Origin: Paraburkholderia sp. SG-MS1
GTDB taxonomy: Bacteria > Pseudomonadota > Gammaproteobacteria > Burkholderiales > Burkholderiaceae
Assembly: GCF_012275575.1 (NCBI RefSeq)
Contig: NZ_NPIH01000232.1
Coordinates: forward strand, 1-64,000
Direction of reading: 5' to 3'
DNA length: 64,000 nt
Part shown: positions 9,376 through 17,536 of the stretch, in pieces
Layout of the letters: every line of letters begins with the position of its first letter
Numbering within the stretch: the first letter of the stretch is position 1
The notes under the pieces: model-generated
What the model was told of the DNA's origin: nothing
The model's database searches: none
Seen by the model: the letters and a program-made list of their open reading frames with translations, nothing else
Made by a program: the position numbers and the translations under genes

Positions 9376-10626
9376 ATGCAGATCATGGTATTGGGTGCGG
9401 GGGTAATCGGCCTCACGAGCGCTTATTATTTGAACCGCGCCGGGCATCAGGTCGTCATCGTGGACCGTCACGGCGATGTCGCCGCCGAAACCAGTTTCGG
9501 CAATGCGGGCCAATTGTCGTATAGCTACGTGGCCCCGCTCGCGGGCCCCGGCGTGCTATCCAAGCTGCCGCTCTGGCTCACGCGCAAGGACTCGCCCGTG
9601 CGTTTACGGCCGTCGATGAGCCCCGCGCAATGGCGCTGGTGCCTTCAATTCGCGCTCGCGTGCTCGCGCAAGCGCAGCGAGATCACGACACGGCAATTGC
9701 TTTCGCTGTCGTTCGCGAGCCGCACGTTGATACACCAAATGCTGCGCGACGAGCCGCAACTCGATTTCGATTTCCAGCAATCTGGCAAGCTCGTCCTGCA
9801 TCGCGATGCACACGCAATGCAAAGCGCCGTCGATCTGCTCGAATTCCAGCGCTCGCTCGGTTGCGAGCAAAGCGCCCTGAGCGCCGACGAATGCGTGGCG
9901 CTCGAACCCGCGCTCGCGGACATGCACAAGGAGCTCGCGGGCGGCATCTACACGAGCAGCGAAGACACGGCCGACTGCCACCGCTTCTGCCAGGGACTCG
10001 CCGAGATCCTGCGCGCGCGCGGCGTCGAGTTCGCGCTCCATACGCCGATCGACGCGCTGCGCCGCTCGCCGAGGGGCCATATCGAAGTGCGCAGCAACGG
10101 CACCACGCTGCAGGCGCAGAACATCGTCGTCGCGATGGGCACGGGCGCCGCGCGTCTTTTGAAGCCGCTCGGCATCGACGTGCCCGTGTACCCGCTCAAG
10201 GGCTACAGCCTGACGTATCACCTCGATGAGCCGTCCGCCGCGCCGCGCGTCAGTGTCACCGACTTCGCGCGCAAGGTCGTTTATGCGCGTCTCGGCAACA
10301 GGCTGCGCGTGGCCGGCATGGCCGACATCGAAGGCTATTCGCGCCGGCCCGATCCGGCGCGCCTTGCCGCGCTGCGCGCGGAGACGGCCGCGTTCTTGCC
10401 GAAGGTCGTCGCCGATCGGGGCGAAGTCAGCGAATGGACGGGCCTGCGCCCCGCCACGCCGCGCGGCACGCCGATCATCGGCGCCACGCCGTATCGCAAC
10501 TTGTGGCTCAACGTCGGCCACGGCGCGCTCGGCTTCACGCTGGCGGCGGGATCGGCGGTGCTGCTGACAAGCTGCCTCGAAAACCGCGCCGATCCGGTGC
10601 CGTCAAATGCGTTCGCACTTCAATGA
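9376..10626 (+). CDS. dadA: D-amino-acid dehydrogenase (DadA-like FAD protein)
   Basis: 416 aa, normal for DadA. The N-terminus MQIMVLGAGVIGLTSAYYL carries the GxGxxG FAD-binding loop, followed by ETSFGNAGQLSYSYVAPLAGPG, characteristic of DadA. The C-terminus has the conserved EWTGLRPATPRGTPIIG and GHGALGFTLAAGS. It oxidatively deaminates D-amino acids to 2-oxo acids at the inner membrane, feeding electrons to the respiratory chain. The start at 9376 has GGAAGG upstream. It is probably transcribed with the asparaginase and cyclodeaminase genes. It may be a paralogue of the housekeeping dadA. Confidence 0.9.
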   Translation: MQIMVLGAGVIGLTSAYYLNRAGHQVVIVDRHGDVAAETSFGNAGQLSYSYVAPLAGPGVLSKLPLWLTRKDSPVRLRPSMSPAQWRWCLQFALACSRKRSEITTRQLLSLSFASRTLIHQMLRDEPQLDFDFQQSGKLVLHRDAHAMQSAVDLLEFQRSLGCEQSALSADECVALEPALADMHKELAGGIYTSSEDTADCHRFCQGLAEILRARGVEFALHTPIDALRRSPRGHIEVRSNGTTLQAQNIVVAMGTGAARLLKPLGIDVPVYPLKGYSLTYHLDEPSAAPRVSVTDFARKVVYARLGNRLRVAGMADIEGYSRRPDPARLAALRAETAAFLPKVVADRGEVSEWTGLRPATPRGTPIIGATPYRNLWLNVGHGALGFTLAAGSAVLLTSCLENRADPVPSNAFALQ

Positions 10627-10712
10627 GCGGTGTTCGGCATCCGTGACATCACAGTAAAACGCAGCGAATCGATACATAGGAACGAAGCGCAACGAAAGCG
10701 CAACGACTTCTC

Positions 10713-11708
10713 ATGAGAGACAAGCCCAACATCGTAGTTATCGGCACCGGAGGCACCATTGCCGGCCGCGGCGAAAGCGCCGCCAATACGTCCGCTTACG
10801 AGTGCTCGGTTCTCACGATCGACGAAATTCTGGCCGCTATTCCGGAAACCGCGCCGCTCGCGAATCTGCGCACCGAGCAACTGCTGCAAATCGGCTCCGA
10901 GAATTTCGACAACGGGCATTTGCTCAAGATCGGCAAGCGCGTATCGGAGGTGCTGAAAGACGACAGCGTCGACGGCGTGATTCTCACGCACGGCACCGAC
11001 ACGATCGAAGAGACCGCGTATTTTCTGCATCTGACGTTGAAGAGCCCGAAGCCCGTCGTCGTGGTTGGCTCGATGCGTCCGCCGTCGGCGATGAGTTCCG
11101 ATGCGTCGCTCAATCTTTACGATGCGATTTCGGTGGCCATTCATCCCGACTCGCGCGGCAAGGGTACGCTCGTCGTTGCGAACGAGGAGATTCATACCGC
11201 GCGCGACGTCATGAAGACGAACAGCTTCAAACTGGAGGCGTTTCGCTCGCCGTACGGCGCGCTCGGTTATGTCGTCGAGGGTCAGCCGCGCTATTACCGC
11301 GCGCCGTCGCGCGATCACACGATGAAGACCGAGTGGTCGATCGATGAGCTTCATGCGCTGCCGAAAGTCGATATCGTCTATGCATACGGCGCGCTCGACG
11401 AGGACGTCGTCGGCAGCGTCGCGTCGGACGCGCGCGGTCTCATCTTCGCGGGCACCGGCAACGGCAACGTGGCCGAGCGCATCGTGGCGCCGTTGCGCGC
11501 CGCGACGCGCGACGGCTTGCATGTCGTGCGCGCGTCGCGAACCGGTAACGGTGTCGTGATCCGCAACGGCGCGCAGCCCGACGACGACTACGACTGGCTC
11601 GTCGTCGACGATCAGGCGCCTCAAAAGGCGCGCATTCTGCTGATGCTCGCGATGTCGAGCCATCCGCATGAGCGCAGCGCGCTGCAGGCCGCTTTCTATC
11701 GCTACTGA
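10713..11708 (+). CDS. Asparaginase (type II family)
   Basis: 331 aa. Both catalytic motifs are intact: TGGTIAG at residues 12-18 (nucleophilic Thr) and HGTDTIEET at 93-101 with the Thr-Asp pair. It hydrolyses asparagine, possibly glutamine or D-Asn, to the acid plus ammonia. No signal peptide is visible, although the fold is the type II kind, so it is probably cytoplasmic. It sits 86 bp after the D-amino-acid dehydrogenase and before a cyclodeaminase-family gene, which suggests amino-acid catabolism. Confidence 0.9.
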   Translation: MRDKPNIVVIGTGGTIAGRGESAANTSAYECSVLTIDEILAAIPETAPLANLRTEQLLQIGSENFDNGHLLKIGKRVSEVLKDDSVDGVILTHGTDTIEETAYFLHLTLKSPKPVVVVGSMRPPSAMSSDASLNLYDAISVAIHPDSRGKGTLVVANEEIHTARDVMKTNSFKLEAFRSPYGALGYVVEGQPRYYRAPSRDHTMKTEWSIDELHALPKVDIVYAYGALDEDVVGSVASDARGLIFAGTGNGNVAERIVAPLRAATRDGLHVVRASRTGNGVVIRNGAQPDDDYDWLVVDDQAPQKARILLMLAMSSHPHERSALQAAFYRY

Positions 11709-11839
11709 GCGTGGCGCGAGCGCGTGGCTGATCCACGCTGTTCCGGATCATGCCGTTGCCCCACCGCAGAGCAGGCCGCCACCCGGCGCGTCCTGCTCTG
11801 CGACGCTTTGTACTCGCCTATTTGAACAAGAGGAAAAAC

Positions 11840-12784
11840 ATGCACATCATCACCGACGAGCAGGTCCACGAACTCATCACGATGAGCGATGCGATCGCCA
11901 CGCTGCGCGAGGCGCTGGCCGAGCACGGCGCCCGCCACGCGAAAATCCAGCCGCGCGTGCGCACGCTCGGCGAGGGCATTTCGCTGAGCACGATGGGCGC
12001 GATCCTGCCCGGCGCCGGCGTTTGCGGCGCGAAGGTTTATTCGACGCACAAGGGCATTTTCGATTTCGTGATTCCGCTCTTCTCGACGCACGATGGTCGG
12101 CTGCTCTCGATTATTCACGGCGGCGCGCTCACCGAATATCGCACGGCTGCCGTGACGCGCATCGCATTCGACACGTTCGGCCGTTCCGATGCGAAGGTGC
12201 TGACCGTGTTCGGCACGGGCATCCAGGCGAAGGCGCACATTCGTGCGCTTGTCGAGGGCTCCAACATCGAGCGGGTGTTCATCGTCGGAATCGAGGGCGT
12301 GGCCGAGGCGTGCGCGCAAATGCAGGCGCTGTTTCCGCGCGTGCGTTTCGAAGCGTCCGAAGCGCAGAGCGCGGTGAAGGCCGCCGACGTCATCGTCACC
12401 GCGACGCGCAGCCCCGTGCCGCTGTTCGACGGCGCGCTCGTCAAGGCCGGCACGTTCGTCGCGGCAATCGGTTCGAGCAAGCCGGCCGCGCGTGAAATCG
12501 ACGATACAACGCTCACGCGCGCGGGGCTCCTCGTCGTCGAATCGCTGGAGCAGGCGAAGGAGGAAGCCGGCGATCTGCTGATGGCGGCGCCGGGCATCGT
12601 CGACTGGAACAGCGTCGTGGAACTGGGCAACGCGCTCGCGGCGGGCAGCATCAATCATTGCGTCGATAGCGACATCACCGTGTTCAAATCGCTCGGCATC
12701 GGTCTCGCCGATGTGGCGCTCGGCGAACTCGTGACGCGCCGCGTCATGCAAAAAACCGCGAAGCACACGCAGGCGAATCAGTAA
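11840..12784 (+). CDS. Ornithine cyclodeaminase / mu-crystallin family protein
   Basis: 314 aa. Rossmann motif VFGTGIQAKAHIRAL plus family signatures HGGALTEYRTAAVT and AIGSSKP. Members are NAD(P)-dependent ornithine or alanine cyclodeaminases/dehydrogenases or delta-1-pyrroline/piperideine carboxylate reductases. The substrate cannot be fixed from sequence. Next to DadA, a reductase acting on cyclic imino acids made from D-Lys or D-Pro is a reasonable guess. AAGAGG precedes the ATG. Confidence 0.87.
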   Translation: MHIITDEQVHELITMSDAIATLREALAEHGARHAKIQPRVRTLGEGISLSTMGAILPGAGVCGAKVYSTHKGIFDFVIPLFSTHDGRLLSIIHGGALTEYRTAAVTRIAFDTFGRSDAKVLTVFGTGIQAKAHIRALVEGSNIERVFIVGIEGVAEACAQMQALFPRVRFEASEAQSAVKAADVIVTATRSPVPLFDGALVKAGTFVAAIGSSKPAAREIDDTTLTRAGLLVVESLEQAKEEAGDLLMAAPGIVDWNSVVELGNALAAGSINHCVDSDITVFKSLGIGLADVALGELVTRRVMQKTAKHTQANQ

Positions 12785-12804
12785 CGCCAAAACGGCGGCC
12801 CGCA

Positions 12805-12828
12805 TTCGGACGCCCGGTCATAACTTCG
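12805..12828 (+). promoter_or_regulatory. hrpII box (TTCG-N16-TTCG) ahead of the racemase fusion
   Basis: TTCG at 12805-12808 and TTCG at 12825-12828 are separated by exactly 16 bases, 145 bp upstream of the ATG at 12973. The expected -10 position holds CAACAAT, one base off YANNNT spacing. Assignment to HrpB control is inferred. Confidence 0.65.
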
Positions 12829-12972
12829 CCCCGCGCGAAACGAGCGGAAAAACGACGGCCAACAATGGAACGTATGTCATTGCGATGACATCGCGGACAT
12901 TTCCATTGCCCGCGAACGGCATTGCCGTTCGTGTCGGCCTTCGCAACCGTTTTTTCACACGGGAATACAGTC

Positions 12973-14649
12973 ATGACCAGCATAAATCGCAGCGGTACTC
13001 CATTGCCCACGTCTGGCGTGCCCGGCCAGCAATCGAACGAGGTCGGGGGGCCCAGCACGGCACCGGCACCCGCCGACGCGCAACCGCGCGGCCGCGGCAA
13101 GCCGAGCGCGCTGCTCGGCGGTCTCGGGCAGGCACCGGGCCAGGGCTCGCCCGATGCCGACGCATCGATCAGAAAAAATCGCACTGAAGTGCGCGGGCTC
13201 TCGCCCGTGAACGCCACAGGCAAGATGGCCAAAGCCGCGCCGCTCTTCGCCGACCAAATGAGTGGGTTGAGTAAGATTGAGGTTGCCGTCAGGACAGCGA
13301 TCAAGGACGTAAAAGATGCCGACGCGCGAGCGACCGTTACGGTGACCGTCGATCTCGGCAAGTTCCGTGAAAATTTCCGGGCTATCCGCGATATCGTTGG
13401 CAAGGATACCGAACTGTCTACCGTCGTTAAGGCCGACGCCTACGGCATGGGTGCGGTCAAGGTCGCACAGGCCCTGGAAAAGGAAGGCTGCGACAAGTTC
13501 TTCGTCGCAACGCTCCAGGAAGCGATCGATATGCGCAACGTCAATGGCGGCGTTAAGCCGGAGACGACGGTGTTCGTGCTTGGCGGCCCGCAGCGCGACA
13601 CCGCGCATCAGTATGTCGAACACAACATTACGCCGGTCCTCAATACGCTGGCGCAGGTGAAGGAGTGGAACGAGCTCGGCGCGCAACTCGGCAAGAAGCT
13701 GCCCGCGATTCTGCAGTTCGACACCGGCATGTCGCGCCAGGGCATCGCGCCGCGCGACCGTTCGAAGGTCGCGTTCGGCAGCGACGCGCTGGCCAACATC
13801 GACGTCAAATACCTGATGAGCCACCTCGCCACGGCCAGCGAAGCCACGCTCGACGAAGCCACGGGCGAGCGGCGCCCGAGCGAGTCGATGGAACTGCAGC
13901 GCGAGGCGTTCGAAGCCATCCGCACCGAGTATCCGGGCGTGCGCGCATCGTTGGCGGCATCGTCGGCGCTGCACGTCAAGAACTACCAGTACGACATGGT
14001 GCGCGTTGGCGGCGCGATTCACGGCCAGCATCTGTTCGACGATCAGAAAGGCCGCTACACGCAGCCCGCCACGGTAGAAAGCCGCATCAACGAAGTGCGT
14101 GACCTCGACGAAGGCGACCGCATCGGTTACGGCCTCGTGTATGACGCGCGCGAGGGCGACGAAGGCGGCACGATACCGGGCGGCTATACGGACGGCGTGG
14201 CGCGCGGGCTCGGAAGCTCGCGGGATGACGACGGCCGGAACGTCGTCAACGGACACATCGTGGTCGACGGCCGTAAGGTGCCGGTCACGGGCAACGTGTC
14301 GATGGATACCGCCACGGTCGACCTCACCGGCGTACTCGCGGAGAAACGCCAGGCCCTGCTCGACAAGCTGAATGCGCCACGTGCTCCCGGCATCGATCCG
14401 GATACGAGCCTGATCGGCGATCTCGAACGGCTGAAAACGACGGAAGGTATTCTCGACGCCTTTGCGAACTCGAAAGTCGTGCTCTCCGACGATAACCACC
14501 CGTTCGACAAACTGGCCGAAGAAGCGAAAGAAGGTGGCGACAAACGCATCAATGTGTCGAAGGTGTCGATCGATTTCGGCACTTCGCCGCGCGTGCGCAA
14601 GGTGTATGTCGACCGGACGGACCAGCAGAACGCGGCGGACAACGCTTGA
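12973..14649 (+). CDS. Alanine racemase-like PLP enzyme with 120-residue disordered N-terminus; candidate type III secreted protein
   Basis: 558 aa, about 180 longer than a usual Alr. Residues 1-120 are Gly/Pro/Ser/Ala-rich without a signal peptide, beginning MTSINRSGTP. Residues 120-555 are a fold-type III racemase: PLP lysine Lys153 in VVKADAYGMG, TGMSRQG at 251-257, the catalytic Tyr in DRIGYGLVY (Tyr386), and GNVSMD at 440-445. An insert of about 80 residues follows before a non-standard C-terminus, so the domain is diverged but keeps its active-site residues. An exact hrpII box lies 145 bp upstream and a lysozyme gene with its own box follows. I infer a HrpB-regulated, possibly secreted racemase. 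It could instead be a cytoplasmic racemase supplying D-amino acids for the DadA-like enzyme upstream. Confidence 0.8.
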   Translation: MTSINRSGTPLPTSGVPGQQSNEVGGPSTAPAPADAQPRGRGKPSALLGGLGQAPGQGSPDADASIRKNRTEVRGLSPVNATGKMAKAAPLFADQMSGLSKIEVAVRTAIKDVKDADARATVTVTVDLGKFRENFRAIRDIVGKDTELSTVVKADAYGMGAVKVAQALEKEGCDKFFVATLQEAIDMRNVNGGVKPETTVFVLGGPQRDTAHQYVEHNITPVLNTLAQVKEWNELGAQLGKKLPAILQFDTGMSRQGIAPRDRSKVAFGSDALANIDVKYLMSHLATASEATLDEATGERRPSESMELQREAFEAIRTEYPGVRASLAASSALHVKNYQYDMVRVGGAIHGQHLFDDQKGRYTQPATVESRINEVRDLDEGDRIGYGLVYDAREGDEGGTIPGGYTDGVARGLGSSRDDDGRNVVNGHIVVDGRKVPVTGNVSMDTATVDLTGVLAEKRQALLDKLNAPRAPGIDPDTSLIGDLERLKTTEGILDAFANSKVVLSDDNHPFDKLAEEAKEGGDKRINVSKVSIDFGTSPRVRKVYVDRTDQQNAADNA

Positions 14650-14657
14650 AGCCGTGA

Positions 14658-14694
14658 GCCGGACTCCTCACGAACGCGGGCCGTCCGGCGTTTT
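14658..14694 (+). terminator. Weak intrinsic terminator after the racemase fusion
   Basis: GCCGGAC (14658-14664) pairs with GTCCGGC (14683-14689) across an 18-nt loop and is followed by GTTTTC. The loop is large and the T-run short, so termination may be partial. Confidence 0.4.
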
Positions 14695-14749
14695 CAGGGT
14701 CCATTTTTGCAGCGTCCTCCTTGCTTGCGGATGCCGGCGGCGGCGACGC

Positions 14750-14810
14750 TTCGGCAATCCGGCAATCACTTCGCGTCCGCAACGGCGACGTCACCCCCGA
14801 CCCATAAATT
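14750..14810 (+). promoter_or_regulatory. hrpII box with -10 element ahead of the lysozyme gene
   Basis: TTCG at 14750-14753 and TTCG at 14770-14773 are separated by exactly 16 bases. After 31 bp comes TAAATT (14805-14810), matching the YANNNT -10 element expected 30-32 bp downstream of such boxes. The ATG at 14891 would be preceded by a leader of roughly 75 nt. This is the most complete of the three boxes. Confidence 0.72.
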
Positions 14811-14890
14811 GGTATTCGCAGACGGCCATTATCGTTATCGGCTGTCGGTCAGCAATTCGATGACATGGGCATTCTCTTGCGGAGACAATC

Positions 14891-15682
14891 ATGTCCAGCA
14901 CGATTCAAGGTTATAGCAACAGCGGTTATGTAAGTGGCGTCGACAGCACCGGCAGCGCCGACGGCACGAACACCCAAAGCGAGCTCGAACAGTTTCTCGA
15001 GCTCCTCATTGAGGAGCTTCAGCAGCTGCTGAGCCAGAGTCAAAGCTCGAACGACGACAGCACGGGCGGCGGCGGTGGCGTCGGCGGCACGGGCAGCAGC
15101 AGCCCGTCCTATGCGTCGACGCCTTCGACGACCGGTACCACCACGCCGTCGCCCGGGAGCGACACGAGCGGCGCGGGCAACACCGGCACGACCGGCAGCT
15201 CGAGCAGCACTGTCCCCGACGTCTCGGACAGTGACGACGCGGCCAGTGCCATCGCGCAAGACCTGAAGTCGCGTTACGGCCTCAACGACGCGCAGGTGGC
15301 CGGCGTGCTCGGCAACCTGGAGCAGGAGAGCGGGCTCCAGAGCAACGTCAACCAGGGGGGCGCGACGGGCGAGCCAACCAGCAATTACGCCGACGACAAC
15401 AACAACGGCTACGGCCTCGCGCAATGGGGCGGCTCGCGCAAGCAGGGCGAAATCGAATATGCCGAAAAGAACGGTCTCGAACCGGGCAGCCTCCAGGCAA
15501 ATATGGGCTACATGAACCAGGAACTCGACACCGACTACAGCAAGACGATTTCCGACCTAAAGAGCACGTCGACACCCGAACAGGCCGCACAGGTCTGGGA
15601 CACGGATTACGAGCAGGCGAGCGATCCGCAAATGCAAAACCGCGATCAGTATGCCGAGCAGTTTTATTCGGAAGGTCTATAA
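14891..15682 (+). CDS. Phage-tail-type lysozyme with harpin-like N-terminus; candidate type III secreted protein
   Basis: 263 aa, cysteine-free, acidic, no signal peptide. Residues 31-50 form an amphipathic Leu/Glu/Gln helix (ELEQFLELLIEELQQLLSQS). Residues 51-112 are a Ser/Gly/Thr linker. Residues 115-260 match the Phage_lysozyme2 fold: GVLGNLEQESGL at 138-149 with the probable catalytic Glu144 or Glu146, and GYGLAQWGGSRKQ at 173-185. Cysteine-free Gly/Ser-rich proteins with such helices resemble harpins and type III helper proteins that open the wall for the secretion needle. GGAG precedes the ATG. An exact hrpII box plus -10 lies upstream and a strong terminator follows. Peptidoglycan cleavage is a family inference; secretion is inferred from context. 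Confidence 0.75.
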   Translation: MSSTIQGYSNSGYVSGVDSTGSADGTNTQSELEQFLELLIEELQQLLSQSQSSNDDSTGGGGGVGGTGSSSPSYASTPSTTGTTTPSPGSDTSGAGNTGTTGSSSSTVPDVSDSDDAASAIAQDLKSRYGLNDAQVAGVLGNLEQESGLQSNVNQGGATGEPTSNYADDNNNGYGLAQWGGSRKQGEIEYAEKNGLEPGSLQANMGYMNQELDTDYSKTISDLKSTSTPEQAAQVWDTDYEQASDPQMQNRDQYAEQFYSEGL

Positions 15683-15716
15683 GCCGAACGTTCGGCAACC
15701 GCGCGAATACACCGAT

Positions 15717-15746
15717 CCCGCCTGATTTTTCTGGCGGGACTTTTTT
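15717..15746 (+). terminator. Intrinsic terminator after the lysozyme gene
   Basis: CCCGCC (15717-15722) pairs with GGCGGG (15733-15738) across a T-rich loop and is followed by ACTTTTTT. A textbook rho-independent terminator. Confidence 0.85.
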
Positions 15747-16068
15747 GTTTCCGGCTTTTACCGGGCGCCAGCTGAGCAACAACGACGACGCGGCCCTCGT
15801 CAACGGGATCAACTACGTGTTTTTCTCGTCGACCACGGCGGGCGGCTGCCAGCTCTACCTCGGCGAGTGGACGGAATATACCGACGAGGAAGTCGCCAAT
15901 CTCGTCGAGGCCTTGCAATTCGCCGCGGATCATCCGAAGTTCGATTTCGCTGCGCTAATACCCGACCTCGGGCAGGCGAACGACGAGATTCATCGGTTTT
16001 TATGCGGGATTCTCGCGTCGATTCGCGCGGCGATGGCGCGCCGATGCGGAGATTTTGCTCGTCCGTGA
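15745..16068 (+). other. Possible small or truncated coding region, unrecognised
   Basis: An open stretch of about 107 codons with protein-like composition (GGCQLYLGEWTEYTDEEV, then EALQFAADHPKFDFAALIP) starts within the terminator T-run. The only early start is TTG at 15745 with no ribosome site. It looks like the tail of a gene that lost its 5' end. I do not recognise the family. Its position after two hrpII-box genes makes an effector remnant possible. Confidence 0.35.
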
Positions 16069-16405
16069 TCCATGCCCGCTTGGCGGAAACAGAGGAAAAC
16101 GTCCGGACAGTTGAGGGAAAACCGGCCAGATCATCACCGGCCAGTGCAACAAGGACGATCAGTTCGTCGCGTTGCAACCGTTCTGCGAGAAAGTTTCGCG
16201 TACGGGCGCATCGCGGATCGGACCGGAGCCATGTCGTTGGGCAACCACAAGTGACGTCCACGTTGCTGCAGGTCACCGCAGTGCGCAGGTTAGAAAGTTC
16301 GCTGCCGTCCGGAGCGAATTGCCACGGCCGCAACTTGCCAGCTTCGACACCGATTCCATCACCAGACTTGCGTGCGGCTTCCGCCGGACCATCGTTGGAC
16401 CGACG
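16069..16405. other. Non-coding or decayed stretch
   Basis: No supported gene, repeat or hairpin seen. Short open frames here have no recognisable product. Confidence 0.4.
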
Positions 16406-17260
16406 TCATATCCTTGCGTCGAAAAGTCCGCCCCATTCGAAATCGACCTGATCAGGAAACATCGGAACGACGCCCGCGCCTGGTGTGAAAGTCAGTTCGC
16501 CAAAAAACAGCGCATTGTCCGGCGCATAGAGATCGACGCGCACGTAGTCGAAATCACGCGAGAGCTTGTCTGCTGCTCCGATGATCTCGGACAAATTAGA
16601 CGGCGGCGGCTCCGGTGTCGCGCTGCGCGCATAGTCGCCGATTGTCACGTCGAGATAATTCCAGTCGACATCGTACACATTGCCGCGCGGAGACGGGCCG
16701 AAGCGGTCGGAAATTTTCACGATGTACATCACGGCACGCATGCCCTCCCGGCGGAAAACGTGCACCTTGTAATCGGCAGGCACTTGTCCCGAGCTATCGA
16801 GCAGCAGCTTTTCAAAGAACAGTCGTGGTTTGATTTCCTTGTAGTGGCGTTCCCGCGAGACATGATAGAACTCGGTAGCGAGCCATCGGTCGGCCAGGCA
16901 TTTCAGCTGTTCGTAGTTCACTTTTGATTTGTCACGCACGATCTCGACGAACGTGCTGCCGTGATTTGCCTTCATGACAAACGATCGCGGCAGGAAATCA
17001 AAAACGTCGCGCGTAAATTCGTCCGGTGCCGAGATCAGTGGGATCAGATACGACGCGCCGAGCGTGCGCGCGACGTAGTCGCGCACAGCGACCTTGTCGG
17101 TCAAAGCAGCGTAGCGCGGATCAGGCCTCAGGCTCCGCAAGAGAATGTGTTCGTTGAACGTGCGCGGCCGTCGCAGGTTGGGATAGCGGCCCACCAGTTT
17201 CCGATGTAATAGCGAGAGAAAAAGCGGATCGGGCAATAGCGCCTTTATCTGCTCTTTCAT
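16406..17260 (-). CDS. TupA-like ATP-grasp protein (surface polysaccharide synthesis)
   Basis: About 284 aa from MKEQIKALLPDP at 17260; longer versions from 17383 or 17326 are in frame. Signature stretches RRPRTFNEHILLRSL, FVMKANHGS and PRLFFEKLLLD, and the end VDLYAPDNALFFGELTFTPGAG, fit the TupA-like ATP-grasp family. These enzymes ligate acidic sugars or amino acids in polysaccharide assembly, as TupA does in teichuronopeptide synthesis. Neighbouring sulfotransferase and glycosyltransferase genes support a surface-glycan role. The specific acceptor is unknown. Confidence 0.82.
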   Translation of the reverse strand: MKEQIKALLPDPLFLSLLHRKLVGRYPNLRRPRTFNEHILLRSLRPDPRYAALTDKVAVRDYVARTLGASYLIPLISAPDEFTRDVFDFLPRSFVMKANHGSTFVEIVRDKSKVNYEQLKCLADRWLATEFYHVSRERHYKEIKPRLFFEKLLLDSSGQVPADYKVHVFRREGMRAVMYIVKISDRFGPSPRGNVYDVDWNYLDVTIGDYARSATPEPPPSNLSEIIGAADKLSRDFDYVRVDLYAPDNALFFGELTFTPGAGVVPMFPDQVDFEWGGLFDARI

Positions 17261-17536
17261 GTGTCGGGCCGCACGTTTCGTTACTCCGTCAACAGCGCTT
17301 GCTGTTTCAGCTCCTCGCAACCGCATCGCGTCGTGGCGCGGATAGGCGAGAACATCATTCGAAGGTCGTAGCCTGCGGGACATTGGTGTGCCTCCATGTT
17401 CTCGAATGCGAACGAACGCCCGGGCTACGGCGTTGCATGCGCAGAACTCCCTGGTTTGTGCGTGAGTTACAAGGTGTCATGCGTCCGTCCACCGAATGTC
17501 GGACCGATGCATTCCCACTCATGCATGTGCGCGACA

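Noticed and set aside
12928..12943. Second TTCG pair just ahead of the racemase fusion start
   Set aside because: The spacing is 8 bases, not 16; the real box is at 12805-12828.
12955..14499. Minus-strand open frame of 514 codons across the racemase fusion
   Set aside because: Antisense shadow of a gene with intact racemase motifs; no family or ribosome site.
14856..14879. TTCG at 14856 as part of a box nearer the lysozyme start
   Set aside because: The tetramer 16 bases later is CTTG; the exact pair is at 14750-14773.
15667..15694. TTCG pair ahead of the orphan stretch at 15745
   Set aside because: The spacing is 20 bases, so no hrpII box.
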